Source: UBA10649 sp965278945
GTDB lineage: Bacteria; Actinomycetota; Actinomycetes; S36-B12
Assembly (NCBI GenBank): GCA_965278945.1
Contig: OZ257128.1
Span: 1,612,001-1,676,000 of the forward strand
Length of the DNA stretch: 64,000 nucleotides
Direction of reading: 5' to 3'
Part shown: piece by piece, positions 8,262 through 17,250 of the stretch
Layout: each line of letters opens with the position of its first letter
Numbering within the stretch: position 1 is the first letter of the stretch
Position numbers and translations under genes: made by a program
The notes under the pieces: generated by a model
The model's input: the letters and a program-made list of their open reading frames with translations, nothing else
Told to the model about the DNA's origin: nothing
Database searches by the model: none

Positions 8262-9206
8262 TTAAGAACGAGCAGCGAGGCGGGCCTTCAGGGCGTCGCG
8301 CTTCTCCTCGAATCGGCCGGCTGCAGTGTCCATGTCTGACATGAGCAGCGCGAGCTCCTCACGGGCCTGCTCGCCGACGGGTCCGAAATCCTCGCGCTCG
8401 AAGATGCGCCACTTGCGCAGGATCGGCATGACGACCTCCTCGCGATGCTGGCGGATGTCGTAGATGCCGGCCACCGCGATCTCGACGGACTTGCGAGCGA
8501 AGCCCTCGATGCCGTAGCCCGGCATAGCGAAGTCGCGCACGGACGCGAGGATCGCGGTCATCGTTTCGTCGGGAGCGATCTCAAGAGCGACCTCGATGAC
8601 GTTCCGGTAGAAGAGCATGTGCAGGTTCTCGTCGAGCGCGATCCGCGCGAACAACTGCTCGGCGACCGGGTCGCCGGTGGCCGCACCGGTGTTGCGGTGC
8701 GACACCCGAGTGGCCAGCTCCTGGAACGCGACGTAGGACAAGCCCGGCAGCACGCCGGGATGGATGGCCTTGAAGCCCTCCTCCATGTGGGTCATGCGCG
8801 CCCGCTCCATGGCGATTGGGTCGATCGAGCGCGTGACGAGCAGGTAGTCACGGATGGCGGTGGCGTGACGGCCCTCCTCCGCGGTCCAGCGGCCGACCCA
8901 CGTTCCCCAGGCCCCGTCGCGACCGAGGATCGTGGCAATCTCGTAGTGGTAGCTCGGCAGGTTGTCCTCGGTAAGGAGGTTGACGATCAGGCTCGTGCGC
9001 GCCGCGTCGCTGAAGCGCTGCTCGTCGGCTGTCCACTCGCGGCCGCCGAGCGGGCCGGAGAAGTCCTCGCCCTCGCTCCACGGCACGTACTCGTGGGGGA
9101 ACCACTCCTTGGCCGTGCTCAGGTGGCGGTTGAGCTCCCGCTCGACCACTGGTTCGAGGTCCACGAGGAGCCGCTGATCCGAAACACTGTCCGCGAGTGC
9201 CGTCAT
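8262..9206 (-). CDS. Acyl-ACP desaturase-like diiron protein (DesA/FA_desaturase_2 family)
   Basis: This 314-residue soluble diiron protein has the paired carboxylate motifs of plant-type acyl-ACP desaturases: TEDNLPSYH (E80, H87), AEEGRHATAIRDYL (E110/E111, H114) and later DENLHMLFYRN. In Actinomycetota this family introduces double bonds into acyl chains using O2 and ferredoxin-delivered electrons; mycobacterial DesA2/DesA1 are examples. I used the ATG at 9206 (MTALADSV) rather than 9224. A sucrase/ferredoxin protein and FprA elsewhere in the window could supply electrons, but that is inference. Chain length and position specificity cannot be read. Confidence 0.85.
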   Translation of the reverse strand: MTALADSVSDQRLLVDLEPVVERELNRHLSTAKEWFPHEYVPWSEGEDFSGPLGGREWTADEQRFSDAARTSLIVNLLTEDNLPSYHYEIATILGRDGAWGTWVGRWTAEEGRHATAIRDYLLVTRSIDPIAMERARMTHMEEGFKAIHPGVLPGLSYVAFQELATRVSHRNTGAATGDPVAEQLFARIALDENLHMLFYRNVIEVALEIAPDETMTAILASVRDFAMPGYGIEGFARKSVEIAVAGIYDIRQHREEVVMPILRKWRIFEREDFGPVGEQAREELALLMSDMDTAAGRFEEKRDALKARLAARS

Positions 9207-9271
9207 GGGCACAGCCTCCCACATTGGGGATGCGTATCTCCTGCCATGAGGCGGTGCGGGAGGATGCCCTC

Positions 9272-10237
9272 ATGACCAACGCAGACATCAGATGGGGCTT
9301 CATCGGAGCAGGCAACATCGCCAGGACGGCCCTCGCACCGGCCGTGCACGCGGCGACCGGCGCCCGGCTTGAGGCCGTCGCGGCCCGCGATGCCGAGCGC
9401 GCCCGCGCCCTGAGCCCGTCCGGGGCGTCCTACGACAGCTACGAGGCGCTCGTCACCGACCCGAACGTCGATGCGGTCTACATCTCGCTGAACAACGATC
9501 TGCACGAGCCGTGGACGATCCGCGCCCTCGAGGCGGGCAAGCACGTGCTGTGCGAGAAGCCCCTCGGGCTCGACAGCGCCGAGGTCGCGCGCATGACCGA
9601 CGCCGCTGACGCGGCCGGCCTGCTGCTCGTCGAGGCCACGTGGAACCGGTGGCACCCGCGCACCAAGCGAGCCCATGCACTGATCCAGTCCGGGATGATC
9701 GGCGCGGTCACGGAGGTCACGAGCGGGTTCATCGTCGGCGGTGCCGACCCGACCAACTTCCGCTCCCTGCCCAACGGCGGCGGTGCCCTCTACGACCTCG
9801 GCTGCTACAACATCGTTGCCTCCATGTGGGCGACCGGCGGCGTCGTGCCCGAGATCGAGACGGCGTCAATGCGGCTGAACGAGCACGGCGTGGACCTCGA
9901 GACCCAGGCAAGGTTCAAGCTCGGTGGCGCAACCGTGCTGCTCGAGTGCGCGATGGATCGCCCTCCGGCGCAGTGGCTGAGCATCACCGGGACCGAGGGC
10001 AGCATCGACTTCGCGGAGGACGCGATCATGTCGCGCAACTCTCCCAGCACCCTGACGATCGTCGACTTCCGCGGCACGCGCGTCGAGCACTTCGCTCCCG
10101 TCGACCCGTACACGCTCATGGTCGAGAACGTGTCCGCCGCGATCCGCGGCGAGGCCTGCTACCTGCCGCCGGCCACGCAGTCGGCTCACATGACCGCGAT
10201 CCTCGAAGCGATAACCGAAGCTGCATCCCCCGTCTAG
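9272..10237 (+). CDS. Gfo/Idh/MocA family NAD(P)-dependent oxidoreductase
   Basis: This 321-residue oxidoreductase has an N-terminal Rossmann fold with GFIGAGNIA (residues 9-17) and the family EKP motif (E95-K96-P97 in CEKPLG). GGALYDLGCYNI in the C-terminal half belongs to the alpha/beta substrate domain, with the usual DxxxY/H-type position. Such enzymes oxidise or reduce sugars and polyols; the substrate is not evident. The ATG at 9272 follows GGGAGG with good spacing. It diverges from the desaturase gene with 65 bp between starts. The next gene is 57 bp away. Confidence 0.83.
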   Translation: MTNADIRWGFIGAGNIARTALAPAVHAATGARLEAVAARDAERARALSPSGASYDSYEALVTDPNVDAVYISLNNDLHEPWTIRALEAGKHVLCEKPLGLDSAEVARMTDAADAAGLLLVEATWNRWHPRTKRAHALIQSGMIGAVTEVTSGFIVGGADPTNFRSLPNGGGALYDLGCYNIVASMWATGGVVPEIETASMRLNEHGVDLETQARFKLGGATVLLECAMDRPPAQWLSITGTEGSIDFAEDAIMSRNSPSTLTIVDFRGTRVEHFAPVDPYTLMVENVSAAIRGEACYLPPATQSAHMTAILEAITEAASPV

Positions 10238-10294
10238 AACGGCCTTCCGGGGGTACTGTGGAAAGACGAGCAGACCCGAGGGAGGCGATCTGAG

Positions 10295-10774
10295 ATGACC
10301 GACACCGTGGCTGGATCCGCATCCCCGAACGATGTAGCGCGGATGACCAGTACCAACATGGACAACCCCGGCGACTGCGCGGACCAGGCCGACCGTCTCA
10401 CGATGATCATGGAGGCCGAGGCCACTCACAACGCACTCAACGGCGGCGGGGGCGAGGGCAGCAACGACGACCTGCCCTATCCGCTCGAGGACATCGAGGA
10501 CGTCCTCGCTCAGGAGGGTGCCGACGACGCGAGCGATGACCCCATGCATTCGGGCGGGCTGTCCCCCGCGCCGTGGATCTCCGCGGAGCAGGCCGCGATG
10601 CACGTCATCGATCCCAGTGATCTCGACGACTCCGAGTACGTCGGCGACGAGACCGACCTCGGCCGCGCCGACCCGTTTCGCGATCAGTTCGAGGCGCCGC
10701 CGCGCGACCTGACACCCGAGGACGAGACCATCCTCGGCGTCGATCCGTATGAGGATGGCACTCTTAGCGCATGA
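10295..10774 (+). CDS. Hypothetical acidic protein
   Basis: This is a 159-residue protein I do not recognise. It is strongly acidic (runs such as PLEDIEDVLAQEGADDASDD and DPSDLDDSEYVGDETD), has no membrane segment or signal peptide, and is likely largely disordered. GGGAGGCGATCTGAG precedes the ATG. Its stop overlaps the enoyl-CoA hydratase start by 4 bp (ATGA), so the two are translationally coupled. A role as a partner or regulator of that enzyme is conceivable, but nothing in the sequence shows it. Confidence 0.7.
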   Translation: MTDTVAGSASPNDVARMTSTNMDNPGDCADQADRLTMIMEAEATHNALNGGGGEGSNDDLPYPLEDIEDVLAQEGADDASDDPMHSGGLSPAPWISAEQAAMHVIDPSDLDDSEYVGDETDLGRADPFRDQFEAPPRDLTPEDETILGVDPYEDGTLSA

Positions 10775-11562
10775 CCACCGACAGCCTCGTCGACACCGTC
10801 CTTTACGACGTCCGCGATGGGGTGGCCCTCATCACGCTCAATCGACCCGATCGTCTCAACGCCCTGCTGCCGGACATGGGCCCGAGGTACGCCGCTCTCC
10901 TGCAGCGGGCGGACGCCGATCCCGAGGTGCGCGCCATCGTCGTCACCGGTGCCGGTCGCGGCTTCTGCTCCGGCGCTGATCTGGGCACCCTCGGCTCAGG
11001 ACCCGAGGCGCTCAACGAGTTTCTCGACGGCCAGAACGTCGACACTCTGCCCACGGCGGCTCTGCGCATCGGAACTCCGGTCGCGACGGCGATCAACGGG
11101 CCGTCGGCGGGCATCGGCTTCGTCCTCGCGATCGCTGCAGACGCGCGGTTCGCGTCGCCGTCCGCGACCTTCAGCAGCACCTTCGCACGACTGGGGCTCA
11201 TCGCGGAGTACGGATCGACGTGGCTGCTCACCCGCCTCGTCGGCCACGGCCGCGCGAGCGACATCCTGCTCACCGGACGCACTCTCTCGGCGGACGAGGC
11301 GCTCGCGATCGGGCTGGTCAACGACATCGCGGACGACGTCGTCGCGCGTGCCCTCGCCTGGGCGCAGGACGTAGCCGACAACTGCTCTCCGACATCAACG
11401 GCCGTGATCAAGAGCCAGTTGCTGCAGGTCGACGATCAGAGCCTCGAGGAGTCCGTTGACTCGTCTCTCGTCGAGATGCGCGCCGCGTTCGCGCGACCGG
11501 ATCTAGCCGAGGCGATCAGCGCCAAGATCGACAAGCGCAGACCGAAGTTCGCTCCGCGCTAG
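10771..11562 (+). CDS. Enoyl-CoA hydratase/isomerase family protein
   Basis: This 263-residue crotonase-fold protein has NRPDRLNALLPDM at the N-terminus, an oxyanion-hole loop GRGFCSGADL (about residues 62-71), and the second oxyanion strand INGPSAGIGFVLAIAADARFAS. The usual catalytic glutamates are not both obvious: SSTFARLGLIAEYGSTW carries one Glu, as in many isomerases and paaG-type enzymes. It therefore handles an acyl-CoA thioester, but the reaction is uncertain. It is translationally coupled to the acidic upstream protein and converges on the DUF4916 gene with a 4-bp overlap. Confidence 0.82.
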   Translation: MTTDSLVDTVLYDVRDGVALITLNRPDRLNALLPDMGPRYAALLQRADADPEVRAIVVTGAGRGFCSGADLGTLGSGPEALNEFLDGQNVDTLPTAALRIGTPVATAINGPSAGIGFVLAIAADARFASPSATFSSTFARLGLIAEYGSTWLLTRLVGHGRASDILLTGRTLSADEALAIGLVNDIADDVVARALAWAQDVADNCSPTSTAVIKSQLLQVDDQSLEESVDSSLVEMRAAFARPDLAEAISAKIDKRRPKFAPR

Positions 11563-12095
11563 TTCAGCACGCCGCAGTGGGCAAGGGCCATGCGCACCAG
11601 TCGGCCCTGCCCCCCGGACATCTCGTCCTGGAACTGCGCCGATGACGCCTCGGCCGGACTGACCCACACCAGGTCGAGCGCATCCTGCGACGGCTCGCAG
11701 TCTCCGTCGATCGGCACGACGAACGCGAGAGCGACCGCGTGCTGGCGCGGATCATGGAAGCCCGTGACCTCCGGGCTCGGGAAGTACTCCACCACGGTGA
11801 ACGGCTGCGGGGATGCCGGCACGCGTGGCAGCGCCATGATCCCGAGGTCCTTCTCGATATGACGAAGCAGTGCGTCGCGCACTCGCTCGCCGTACAGGAC
11901 GCGACCGGACACCACCGCGCGGGACAGCTGGCCGTTGGGCATGGCACGAAGCAGGAGGCCGATCGACGTCACCTGGCCGAGGGCATCGACCCGGACGGGG
12001 ACCGCGTCGACATACACGATCGGCAGCCGTTCGCGGGCCGTGGCCAGTTCCTCGTCGGACAGCCATGTGGCGTGGGAATCGAGAATGTCGCTCAC
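11559..12095 (-). CDS. NUDIX-like DUF4916 protein
   Basis: This 178-residue protein is typical of the actinobacterial DUF4916 family, a NUDIX hydrolase-like fold lacking a canonical Nudix box. Recognisable blocks are WLSDEELATARERLPIVYVDAVPVR at the N-terminus, GLLLRAM and then FPSPEVTGFHDPRQHAVALAF. It is probably cytoplasmic with an unknown nucleotide or other substrate. I chose the GTG at 12095; the longer frame would overlap the divergent LysE gene, whose ATG is only 20 bp away. Confidence 0.75.
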   Translation of the reverse strand: MSDILDSHATWLSDEELATARERLPIVYVDAVPVRVDALGQVTSIGLLLRAMPNGQLSRAVVSGRVLYGERVRDALLRHIEKDLGIMALPRVPASPQPFTVVEYFPSPEVTGFHDPRQHAVALAFVVPIDGDCEPSQDALDLVWVSPAEASSAQFQDEMSGGQGRLVRMALAHCGVLN

Positions 12096-12115
12096 GGCAC
12101 GACCATACTGTCCGC

Positions 12116-12742
12116 ATGTTGGGTGCACTCCTCACCGGCCTTGCCATCGGCGCGTTGGCCGCCGCGAACGTGGGACCGATCTGGCTGCTGTGCGTGCGCA
12201 CCAGCACGCGGTTCGGCTGGCGGTCCGGCGCAGCCATCGGAATCGGTGCGTCGATCGTCGATTTCGCCTACGCGATCCTCGGCGCCCTCGGCGCTGCGGC
12301 GCTGCTGCAGTTCGCGCCGCTGCGCATCGGGCTCGGGCTGGCCGGCGCGGCCGTCCTAATCTTCATCGGCGCGCGGACCCTACGCGACGCGTTCCGTGTA
12401 CGCATGGGAGCCGAGGACGACTCCGAGGTGCTGCGTCCCCGGCACGCACTACGCACCGGACTCATCGCGACCGCCTCCAACCCGCTGACGATCCTGACCT
12501 GGGCAGCGGTCTTCTCCGGTGCGGCTGTCGCGAACGTGGCCGCCGGTTCGTCCACCGCAATCGCCTTCATTGTAGGAATCGGCCTCGGCTCGCTCGCCTT
12601 CCACATCGGACTGTCGGGGGTCGCGTCGGCCGTGGGCGGCCGGATGGGCACGACTGCGCTGAAGTGGACCGACGCCGTCAGCGGCATGGGCCTCATCGGA
12701 TTCGGGGCACTGCTCGGGGTCCGCACTGTGCGCGAGGGCTGA
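12116..12742 (+). CDS. LysE/RhtB family exporter
   Basis: This 208-residue membrane protein has six predicted hydrophobic segments. The LysE-type N-terminus GLAIGALAAANVGPIWLLCVR matches the GxxxxxxPGP-like signature of amino-acid exporters, and TASNPLTILTWAAVFSG is the conserved second-half block. Members export amino acids or other small metabolites; the substrate is not evident. The ATG at 12116 lies 20 bp from the divergent DUF4916 start. msrB follows after 20 bp, so the two may share a transcript. Confidence 0.8.
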   Translation: MLGALLTGLAIGALAAANVGPIWLLCVRTSTRFGWRSGAAIGIGASIVDFAYAILGALGAAALLQFAPLRIGLGLAGAAVLIFIGARTLRDAFRVRMGAEDDSEVLRPRHALRTGLIATASNPLTILTWAAVFSGAAVANVAAGSSTAIAFIVGIGLGSLAFHIGLSGVASAVGGRMGTTALKWTDAVSGMGLIGFGALLGVRTVREG

Positions 12743-12762
12743 CGACGGGTTACCGTCTTCCC

Positions 12763-13224
12763 ATGGCTCACAGCTCCCCCGCCAGCGACGGCGCGACCCG
12801 ACCCGACGGCACTAACTACGCGCTCGTCAAGGACGAGTCCGACTGGAAGGGCGAGCTGAACCCGCTTGAGTACCACGTGCTGCGCGAGGCCGGCACCGAG
12901 GCGCCGTTCGTCGGCGAGTACACCGACACCAAGACCGAGGGCGTGTACCGCTGCCGGGCCTGCAGTGCCGAGCTGTTCCGCAGCGATGCGAAGTTCGACT
13001 CGCACTGCGGCTGGCCCAGTTTCTACGCACCGCTCGCCAAGGACAGTGTCGTGTACATCGAGGACCGCAGCCTGGGCCGCGTGCGCACCGAGGTCCGCTG
13101 CGCGACGTGCGGTGGCCACCTCGGCCACGTGTTCGAGGGCGAGGGCTACGGGACGCCCACCGACCTTCGCTACTGCATCAACTCCATCTCGATGACCCTC
13201 GAGCCAGCGGGCGAGAACTCCTAG
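12763..13224 (+). CDS. msrB: Peptide-methionine (R)-S-oxide reductase
   Basis: This 153-residue MsrB reduces methionine-R-sulfoxide in proteins using thioredoxin. The zinc cysteines are C64/C67 (CRAC) and C113/C116 (CATC). The catalytic cysteine is C138 in RYCINSISM, where most family members have RYCINSASL. HCGWPSF (residues 81-87) and GGHLGHVFEGEG are the other signatures. Length is normal for a stand-alone MsrB. It ends 4 bp before the convergent EamA gene. Confidence 0.95.
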   Translation: MAHSSPASDGATRPDGTNYALVKDESDWKGELNPLEYHVLREAGTEAPFVGEYTDTKTEGVYRCRACSAELFRSDAKFDSHCGWPSFYAPLAKDSVVYIEDRSLGRVRTEVRCATCGGHLGHVFEGEGYGTPTDLRYCINSISMTLEPAGENS

Positions 13225-13228
13225 CCCG

Positions 13229-14080
13229 TTATCCCCCAGCGGCGATGAGCATGACGCCGAACAGGGCCGCGCCCACACCCGCGTACTGCACGCCGCGCAG
13301 CCGCTCCCGAAGGAAGATCGCCGCGAGCACTGCCGTGACGACCGGGTAGAGGTCACCCAGGACCGCCGTCACGGACAGCAGTCCCATCGTCGTGGCGAAC
13401 CCGAACATGACGTTCGCCCCGGCATCGAGAATGCCGATCGTCACCAGCGGCACCGCATCGCGCGGCCGGGCTCCCCCGATGTTGCGCGCGACAAGGAACA
13501 CGAATGCGTAGATCACCACGGTCGTCACGCGCATGCCGGTCATCGTCATGAGCGGGTCGTGCTTGCTGCCCTCGGCCATGAGCACGAACATGCCGCCGAA
13601 TCCGATCGCCGCGACGCCCGCGAGGATCAGCGGCTTGGCACTCTCGGCGCCCGTCAGCTCCGGACCGCTGGCCAGCAGGATGCCCAGGATCGCCACCACG
13701 ATGCCGACCAGCTGAATGGGCTCGGGAAGCTCGCCACGGAGCAGCGACACCACGACCGGCACGAGCACGGCGAGCGCCACGAGTGGCGAGACGATGCCCA
13801 TCGGGCCGATCGCCAGCGCCTTGTAGAAGGAGATCATCGCGATCATGCCCAGGACCGAGGCGGCTATCGCCCATGGCCAGTAGCCCGGATCGGCGCCCCA
13901 GCCGCCCGTCGCCGTGGCGATGATGACAAGGAAGACGAACCCGACCGCCTGGGACAGCCCGTAGACCGCGATCGCGGGTAGCCGTCGAGTGAGAACGCCC
14001 CCGAGGAAGTCCGACGTGCCCCACATGAGGGAGGAGACGACTGCGAGGAGGGCCGCCACGGCAGTCACTCTAGGCGTCAC
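13229..14080 (-). CDS. EamA/DMT-family transporter
   Basis: This 283-residue protein has ten hydrophobic segments arranged as two EamA repeats (MWGTSDFLGGV in the first, FGFATTMGLLSVTAVLGDLYPVVTAVLAAIFLRERL in the second). The second repeat's 'LYPVVTAVLA...ER' pattern is the classic drug/metabolite transporter ending. The substrate is unknown. The start is the GTG at 14080; another GTG about 12 bases inside is possible. It diverges from DUF3000 by 47 bp. Confidence 0.83.
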   Translation of the reverse strand: MTPRVTAVAALLAVVSSLMWGTSDFLGGVLTRRLPAIAVYGLSQAVGFVFLVIIATATGGWGADPGYWPWAIAASVLGMIAMISFYKALAIGPMGIVSPLVALAVLVPVVVSLLRGELPEPIQLVGIVVAILGILLASGPELTGAESAKPLILAGVAAIGFGGMFVLMAEGSKHDPLMTMTGMRVTTVVIYAFVFLVARNIGGARPRDAVPLVTIGILDAGANVMFGFATTMGLLSVTAVLGDLYPVVTAVLAAIFLRERLRGVQYAGVGAALFGVMLIAAGG

Positions 14081-14127
14081 GGCGCGGCGAGAGCGACACC
14101 TGCCGTGCGGACGCCTAGCCTGCGGGA

Positions 14128-14730
14128 ATGAGGACGATTCCCACGCGCGCCGACGGGTTTGCGCTCGCCCTCGAGCAGGTCAAGGCGGTGATCGTCCGTC
14201 CCGAGTTCGACCTCGAGGAGGCCCCCGCGCCCTCCCGGCTGGCTCCTTCTTCCCTGGCCCTCACCCTCGACCGCTCCGATCCCGAGGCCGTCGAGGCCTC
14301 CGGTCGGTTCGTCCTGCTGCACGATCCCGACGGGGTCGACGAATGGGAGGGCTCATTCCGGGCGGTCGTCTTCGTCCGCGCCGAGCTCGAGGCCGACCTC
14401 ATCGACGAGCAGATGCTGCACGACGTCGGCTGGAGCTGGGTCACCGACTCGCTCGCCGGTGCCGATGCCCACGTCACCCAGCTCGGCGGCACGGTCACGC
14501 GCACGTCGGGTCGGTCGTTCGGCACCATGAGCGATCGTCCGTCCGATGGCTATGTCGAGATCCGTGCATCGTGGACGCCGCTGGAGGATCCCGACACCGG
14601 CTTGGTCATGGACGACTTCGGCCTGCACGTGGCGGCCTGGGTCGACCTCACCGCGCACGCCGTGGGCCTGCCTCCCGTGCCCCGAGGCGTCACGCACGTG
14701 GAGTCCATGCGTCGTCGAAGTCGCAGATGA
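14128..14730 (+). CDS. DUF3000 family protein
   Basis: This 200-residue actinobacterial conserved protein is located, as in M. tuberculosis (Rv2680), directly upstream of the RNase D gene. Family blocks include FALALEQVKAVIVRPEFDLEEAPAPSRLAP-type N-terminus (residues 11-40) and GWSWVTDSLAGADAHVTQLGGTVT. There is no signal peptide or membrane segment. Its stop overlaps the rnd start (ATGA), indicating translational coupling and hinting at a role in RNA metabolism, though no function is established. Confidence 0.87.
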   Translation: MRTIPTRADGFALALEQVKAVIVRPEFDLEEAPAPSRLAPSSLALTLDRSDPEAVEASGRFVLLHDPDGVDEWEGSFRAVVFVRAELEADLIDEQMLHDVGWSWVTDSLAGADAHVTQLGGTVTRTSGRSFGTMSDRPSDGYVEIRASWTPLEDPDTGLVMDDFGLHVAAWVDLTAHAVGLPPVPRGVTHVESMRRRSRR

Positions 14731-15971
14731 GCGACCTGACCGACGAACCTGTCGATCTGCCCGAGCCGATCGCACCCATCGAGCCCCGCGACGGAGTTCC
14801 GCCTGTCATCACGGACGCCGCGGGAGTCGAGCAGTACGCGACGCTCCTGGCTGCCGGATCTGGCCCGCTCGCCGTCGACGCCGAACGGGCCTCGGGCTAC
14901 CGCTACGACCAGCGCGCCTACCTGATCCAGCTGCGTCGCGAGGGCGCGGGAACCGCGCTCATCGACCCCATCGCCGTGCCGGACCTCACCGCGATCCAGG
15001 AGGCGACGGCCGACGTCGAGTGGATCCTGCACGCAGCGACCCAGGACCTCGGCTGCCTCGCCGAGCTCAACCTGCGCCCGTCCGCACTGTTCGACACCGA
15101 GCTCGCCGGACGGCTCCTCGGGCGCGAGCGGGTGAGCCTGGCGGCACTCGTCCTCAGCGAACTCGGCGAGGTCATTGAGAAGGGCCACGGCGCGACGGAC
15201 TGGTCGGTGCGCCCGCTCACCGCCGCGCAGCTTCGGTACGCGGCGCTCGACGTGGAGCTGCTCATCGAGCTGCGCAACATCATGGACGCGGAGCTGGTCG
15301 AGGCCGGCAAGCGCGACATCGCCAAGCAGGAGTTCGACTCCCTGCTGACGTTCACGCCGCGCGAGCGAGGCGAGGATGAATGGCGCCGCACCTCGGGCAT
15401 CCACCGCATCCGCAAGCCGCGTTCCCTTGCCGTTGTCCGCGCGCTGTGGCACACCCGCGACGAGATCGCCCGCACCCGCGACATCGCGATCGGACGAGTG
15501 CTGCCCGACGCCGCGATCGTCGCTGCCGCGACGACGATGCCCGCGGACATCGAGACGCTCGCCGCGATGAAGGAATTCACCAACCGCGGCGCCAGCCGAT
15601 ACATCCGCAAGTGGTGGGCGGCGATCGTCGAGGCGCAGGCGCTGAGCAACTCCGACCTGCCGCTCGCGGCGACCCCGCTCGGCGGGCCTCCGCAGCCGCG
15701 CACGTGGGCCGAGCGCGATCCGGTCGCCTACGCCCGCCTCGAGGCGGCCAAGTCGGCGATGACCGACCTGGCCGAGAAGAACCACATGCCGGTCGAGAAC
15801 CTGCTCACCCCCGACCTGGTCCGCCGCCTGTGCTGGCAGCCTCCCGAGGACGGTGACGTGCCGTCAGCGCTGGCCGCGATGGGCGCCCGCCGGTGGCAGA
15901 TCGACCTCACCGCCCCGGCCCTGACCACAGCGCTCCAGGCCCAGCCCGCGCCGGAGGTTACTGGCGAGTAG
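14727..15971 (+). CDS. Ribonuclease D-like 3'-5' exonuclease with HRDC domain
   Basis: This 414-residue protein has an N-terminal DEDD exonuclease domain with VDAERASGYRY (ExoI D and E), HAATQDLGCL (ExoII D) and YAALDVELLIELR (ExoIII D). An HRDC domain follows (about residues 225-300, RSLAVVRALWHTRDEIARTRDIA). It should trim the 3' ends of stable RNAs in the cytoplasm. The position after DUF3000 matches the Rv2680-Rv2681 pair. The open frame runs far upstream, but the ATG at 14727 couples it to DUF3000. Confidence 0.9.
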   Translation: MSDLTDEPVDLPEPIAPIEPRDGVPPVITDAAGVEQYATLLAAGSGPLAVDAERASGYRYDQRAYLIQLRREGAGTALIDPIAVPDLTAIQEATADVEWILHAATQDLGCLAELNLRPSALFDTELAGRLLGRERVSLAALVLSELGEVIEKGHGATDWSVRPLTAAQLRYAALDVELLIELRNIMDAELVEAGKRDIAKQEFDSLLTFTPRERGEDEWRRTSGIHRIRKPRSLAVVRALWHTRDEIARTRDIAIGRVLPDAAIVAAATTMPADIETLAAMKEFTNRGASRYIRKWWAAIVEAQALSNSDLPLAATPLGGPPQPRTWAERDPVAYARLEAAKSAMTDLAEKNHMPVENLLTPDLVRRLCWQPPEDGDVPSALAAMGARRWQIDLTAPALTTALQAQPAPEVTGE

Positions 15972-15980
15972 CCAGCCAAG

Positions 15981-15997
15981 TTACCCGCCGGTAATAT
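15981..15997 (+). promoter_or_regulatory. Candidate fadAB promoter/operator
   Basis: TTACC-CGCC-GGTAA is an inverted repeat with 5-bp arms at 15981-15994, overlapping a TAATAT that could serve as the -10 box (15992-15997). It lies about 55 bp upstream of the fadA start. A repressor bound here would block the promoter, as TetR-type fatty-acid regulators do in other actinobacteria. No regulator gene lies beside it. Confidence 0.4.
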
Positions 15998-16050
15998 GAC
16001 TGCCAGACGACCCGGCCGGGCCGTCACCCTCGTCAAGCCTGGGAGCCAGC

Positions 16051-17250
16051 GTGAGCCGTGTCGCTCAAGAGGTCGTTTTCGTCGACGGGGTACGGACCCC
16101 CTTCGGGCGAGCCGGGAGCCTGTTCGCCGAGACCCGCGCCGACGACATGGTCGTCAAGGTCTTCCGCGAGCTCCTGCGCCGCAATCCGAACCTTCCCCCC
16201 GAGCGCATCGACGACGTCGCCGTCGCCGCGACGACGCAGATCGGCGACCAGGGCCTGACCATAGGGCGCAGCGCAGCGATCCTCGCCGGCCTGCCGAAGT
16301 CGGTGCCCGGCTACTCGGTCGACCGCATGTGCGCGGGCGCGATGACCGCCGTCACCACGCTGAGCGCGGGCATCGCCGCGGGCGCCTACGACGTCGTGCT
16401 CGCCGGCGGCGTGGAGAACATGTCACGCCATCCCATGGGCGAGGGCGTCGATCCCAACCCGCGATTCATCGCCGAGCGCCTGGTCGACATCGAGGCCCTC
16501 AACATGGGCATGACCGCCGAGAACTTGCACGACCGCTTTCCCCACCTGACGAAGGCCCGCGCCGACGAGTTCGCGCTGGGCTCGCAGCAGAAGACGGCCA
16601 ACGCCTACGCGCAGGGCTGGATCCAGCCTGATCTCGTCCCCGTCGCCGTGCGCTCCGCCGAGCAGGGCTGGGGCTACGTGACCCAGGACGAGGCGCCAAG
16701 ACCCACCACGACCCTCGAGGGCCTTGCCGGGCTCAAGACCCCGTTCCGCCCGCACGGTCGCGTGACCGCAGGCAACAGCTCGGGCCTCAATGACGGCGCG
16801 ACTGCTGCTCTCCTGGCATCGGAGACCGTTGCCGACGAGCTCGGGCTGAGCAAGAAGATGCGCATGGTCGGGTTCGCCTTCGCCGGCGTCTCCCCCGAGG
16901 TCATGGGCGTCGGCCCGGTGCCCGCCACCGAGAAGGCGCTGTCGCGCGCCGGACTGACGATCGACGACATCGACCTGTTCGAGGTCAACGAGGCGTTCGC
17001 CATCCAGGTCCTCGCGTTCACCGACCACTTCGGCCTCGCCGACGACGACCCCCGCGTCAACCCGATGGGCGGCGCGATCGCCGTCGGCCACCCGCTCGCC
17101 TCGAGCGGCATCCGCCTGATGTCCTACCTGGCCAGGGACTTCGAGCGGAACCCCGACGCGAAGTACGGCATCACCACCATGTGCATCGGACTGGGCATGG
17201 GCGGAACGGTCATCTGGGAGAACCTCAACCACGCAGGGAGCAACGCATGA
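16051..17250 (+). CDS. fadA: Acetyl-CoA C-acyltransferase (beta-oxidation thiolase)
   Basis: This 399-residue thiolase has the nucleophile C94 in VDRMCAGAMTAV, H347 in GGAIAVGHPLASSG and the proton-exchange C378 in TMCIGLGMGG. It cleaves 3-ketoacyl-CoA with CoA to acetyl-CoA and a shortened acyl-CoA. The GTG start at 16051 is preceded by GGGAG. Its stop overlaps the fadB start by 4 bp (ATGA), the arrangement expected for the FadA-FadB trifunctional complex. Confidence 0.93.
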   Translation: MSRVAQEVVFVDGVRTPFGRAGSLFAETRADDMVVKVFRELLRRNPNLPPERIDDVAVAATTQIGDQGLTIGRSAAILAGLPKSVPGYSVDRMCAGAMTAVTTLSAGIAAGAYDVVLAGGVENMSRHPMGEGVDPNPRFIAERLVDIEALNMGMTAENLHDRFPHLTKARADEFALGSQQKTANAYAQGWIQPDLVPVAVRSAEQGWGYVTQDEAPRPTTTLEGLAGLKTPFRPHGRVTAGNSSGLNDGATAALLASETVADELGLSKKMRMVGFAFAGVSPEVMGVGPVPATEKALSRAGLTIDDIDLFEVNEAFAIQVLAFTDHFGLADDDPRVNPMGGAIAVGHPLASSGIRLMSYLARDFERNPDAKYGITTMCIGLGMGGTVIWENLNHAGSNA

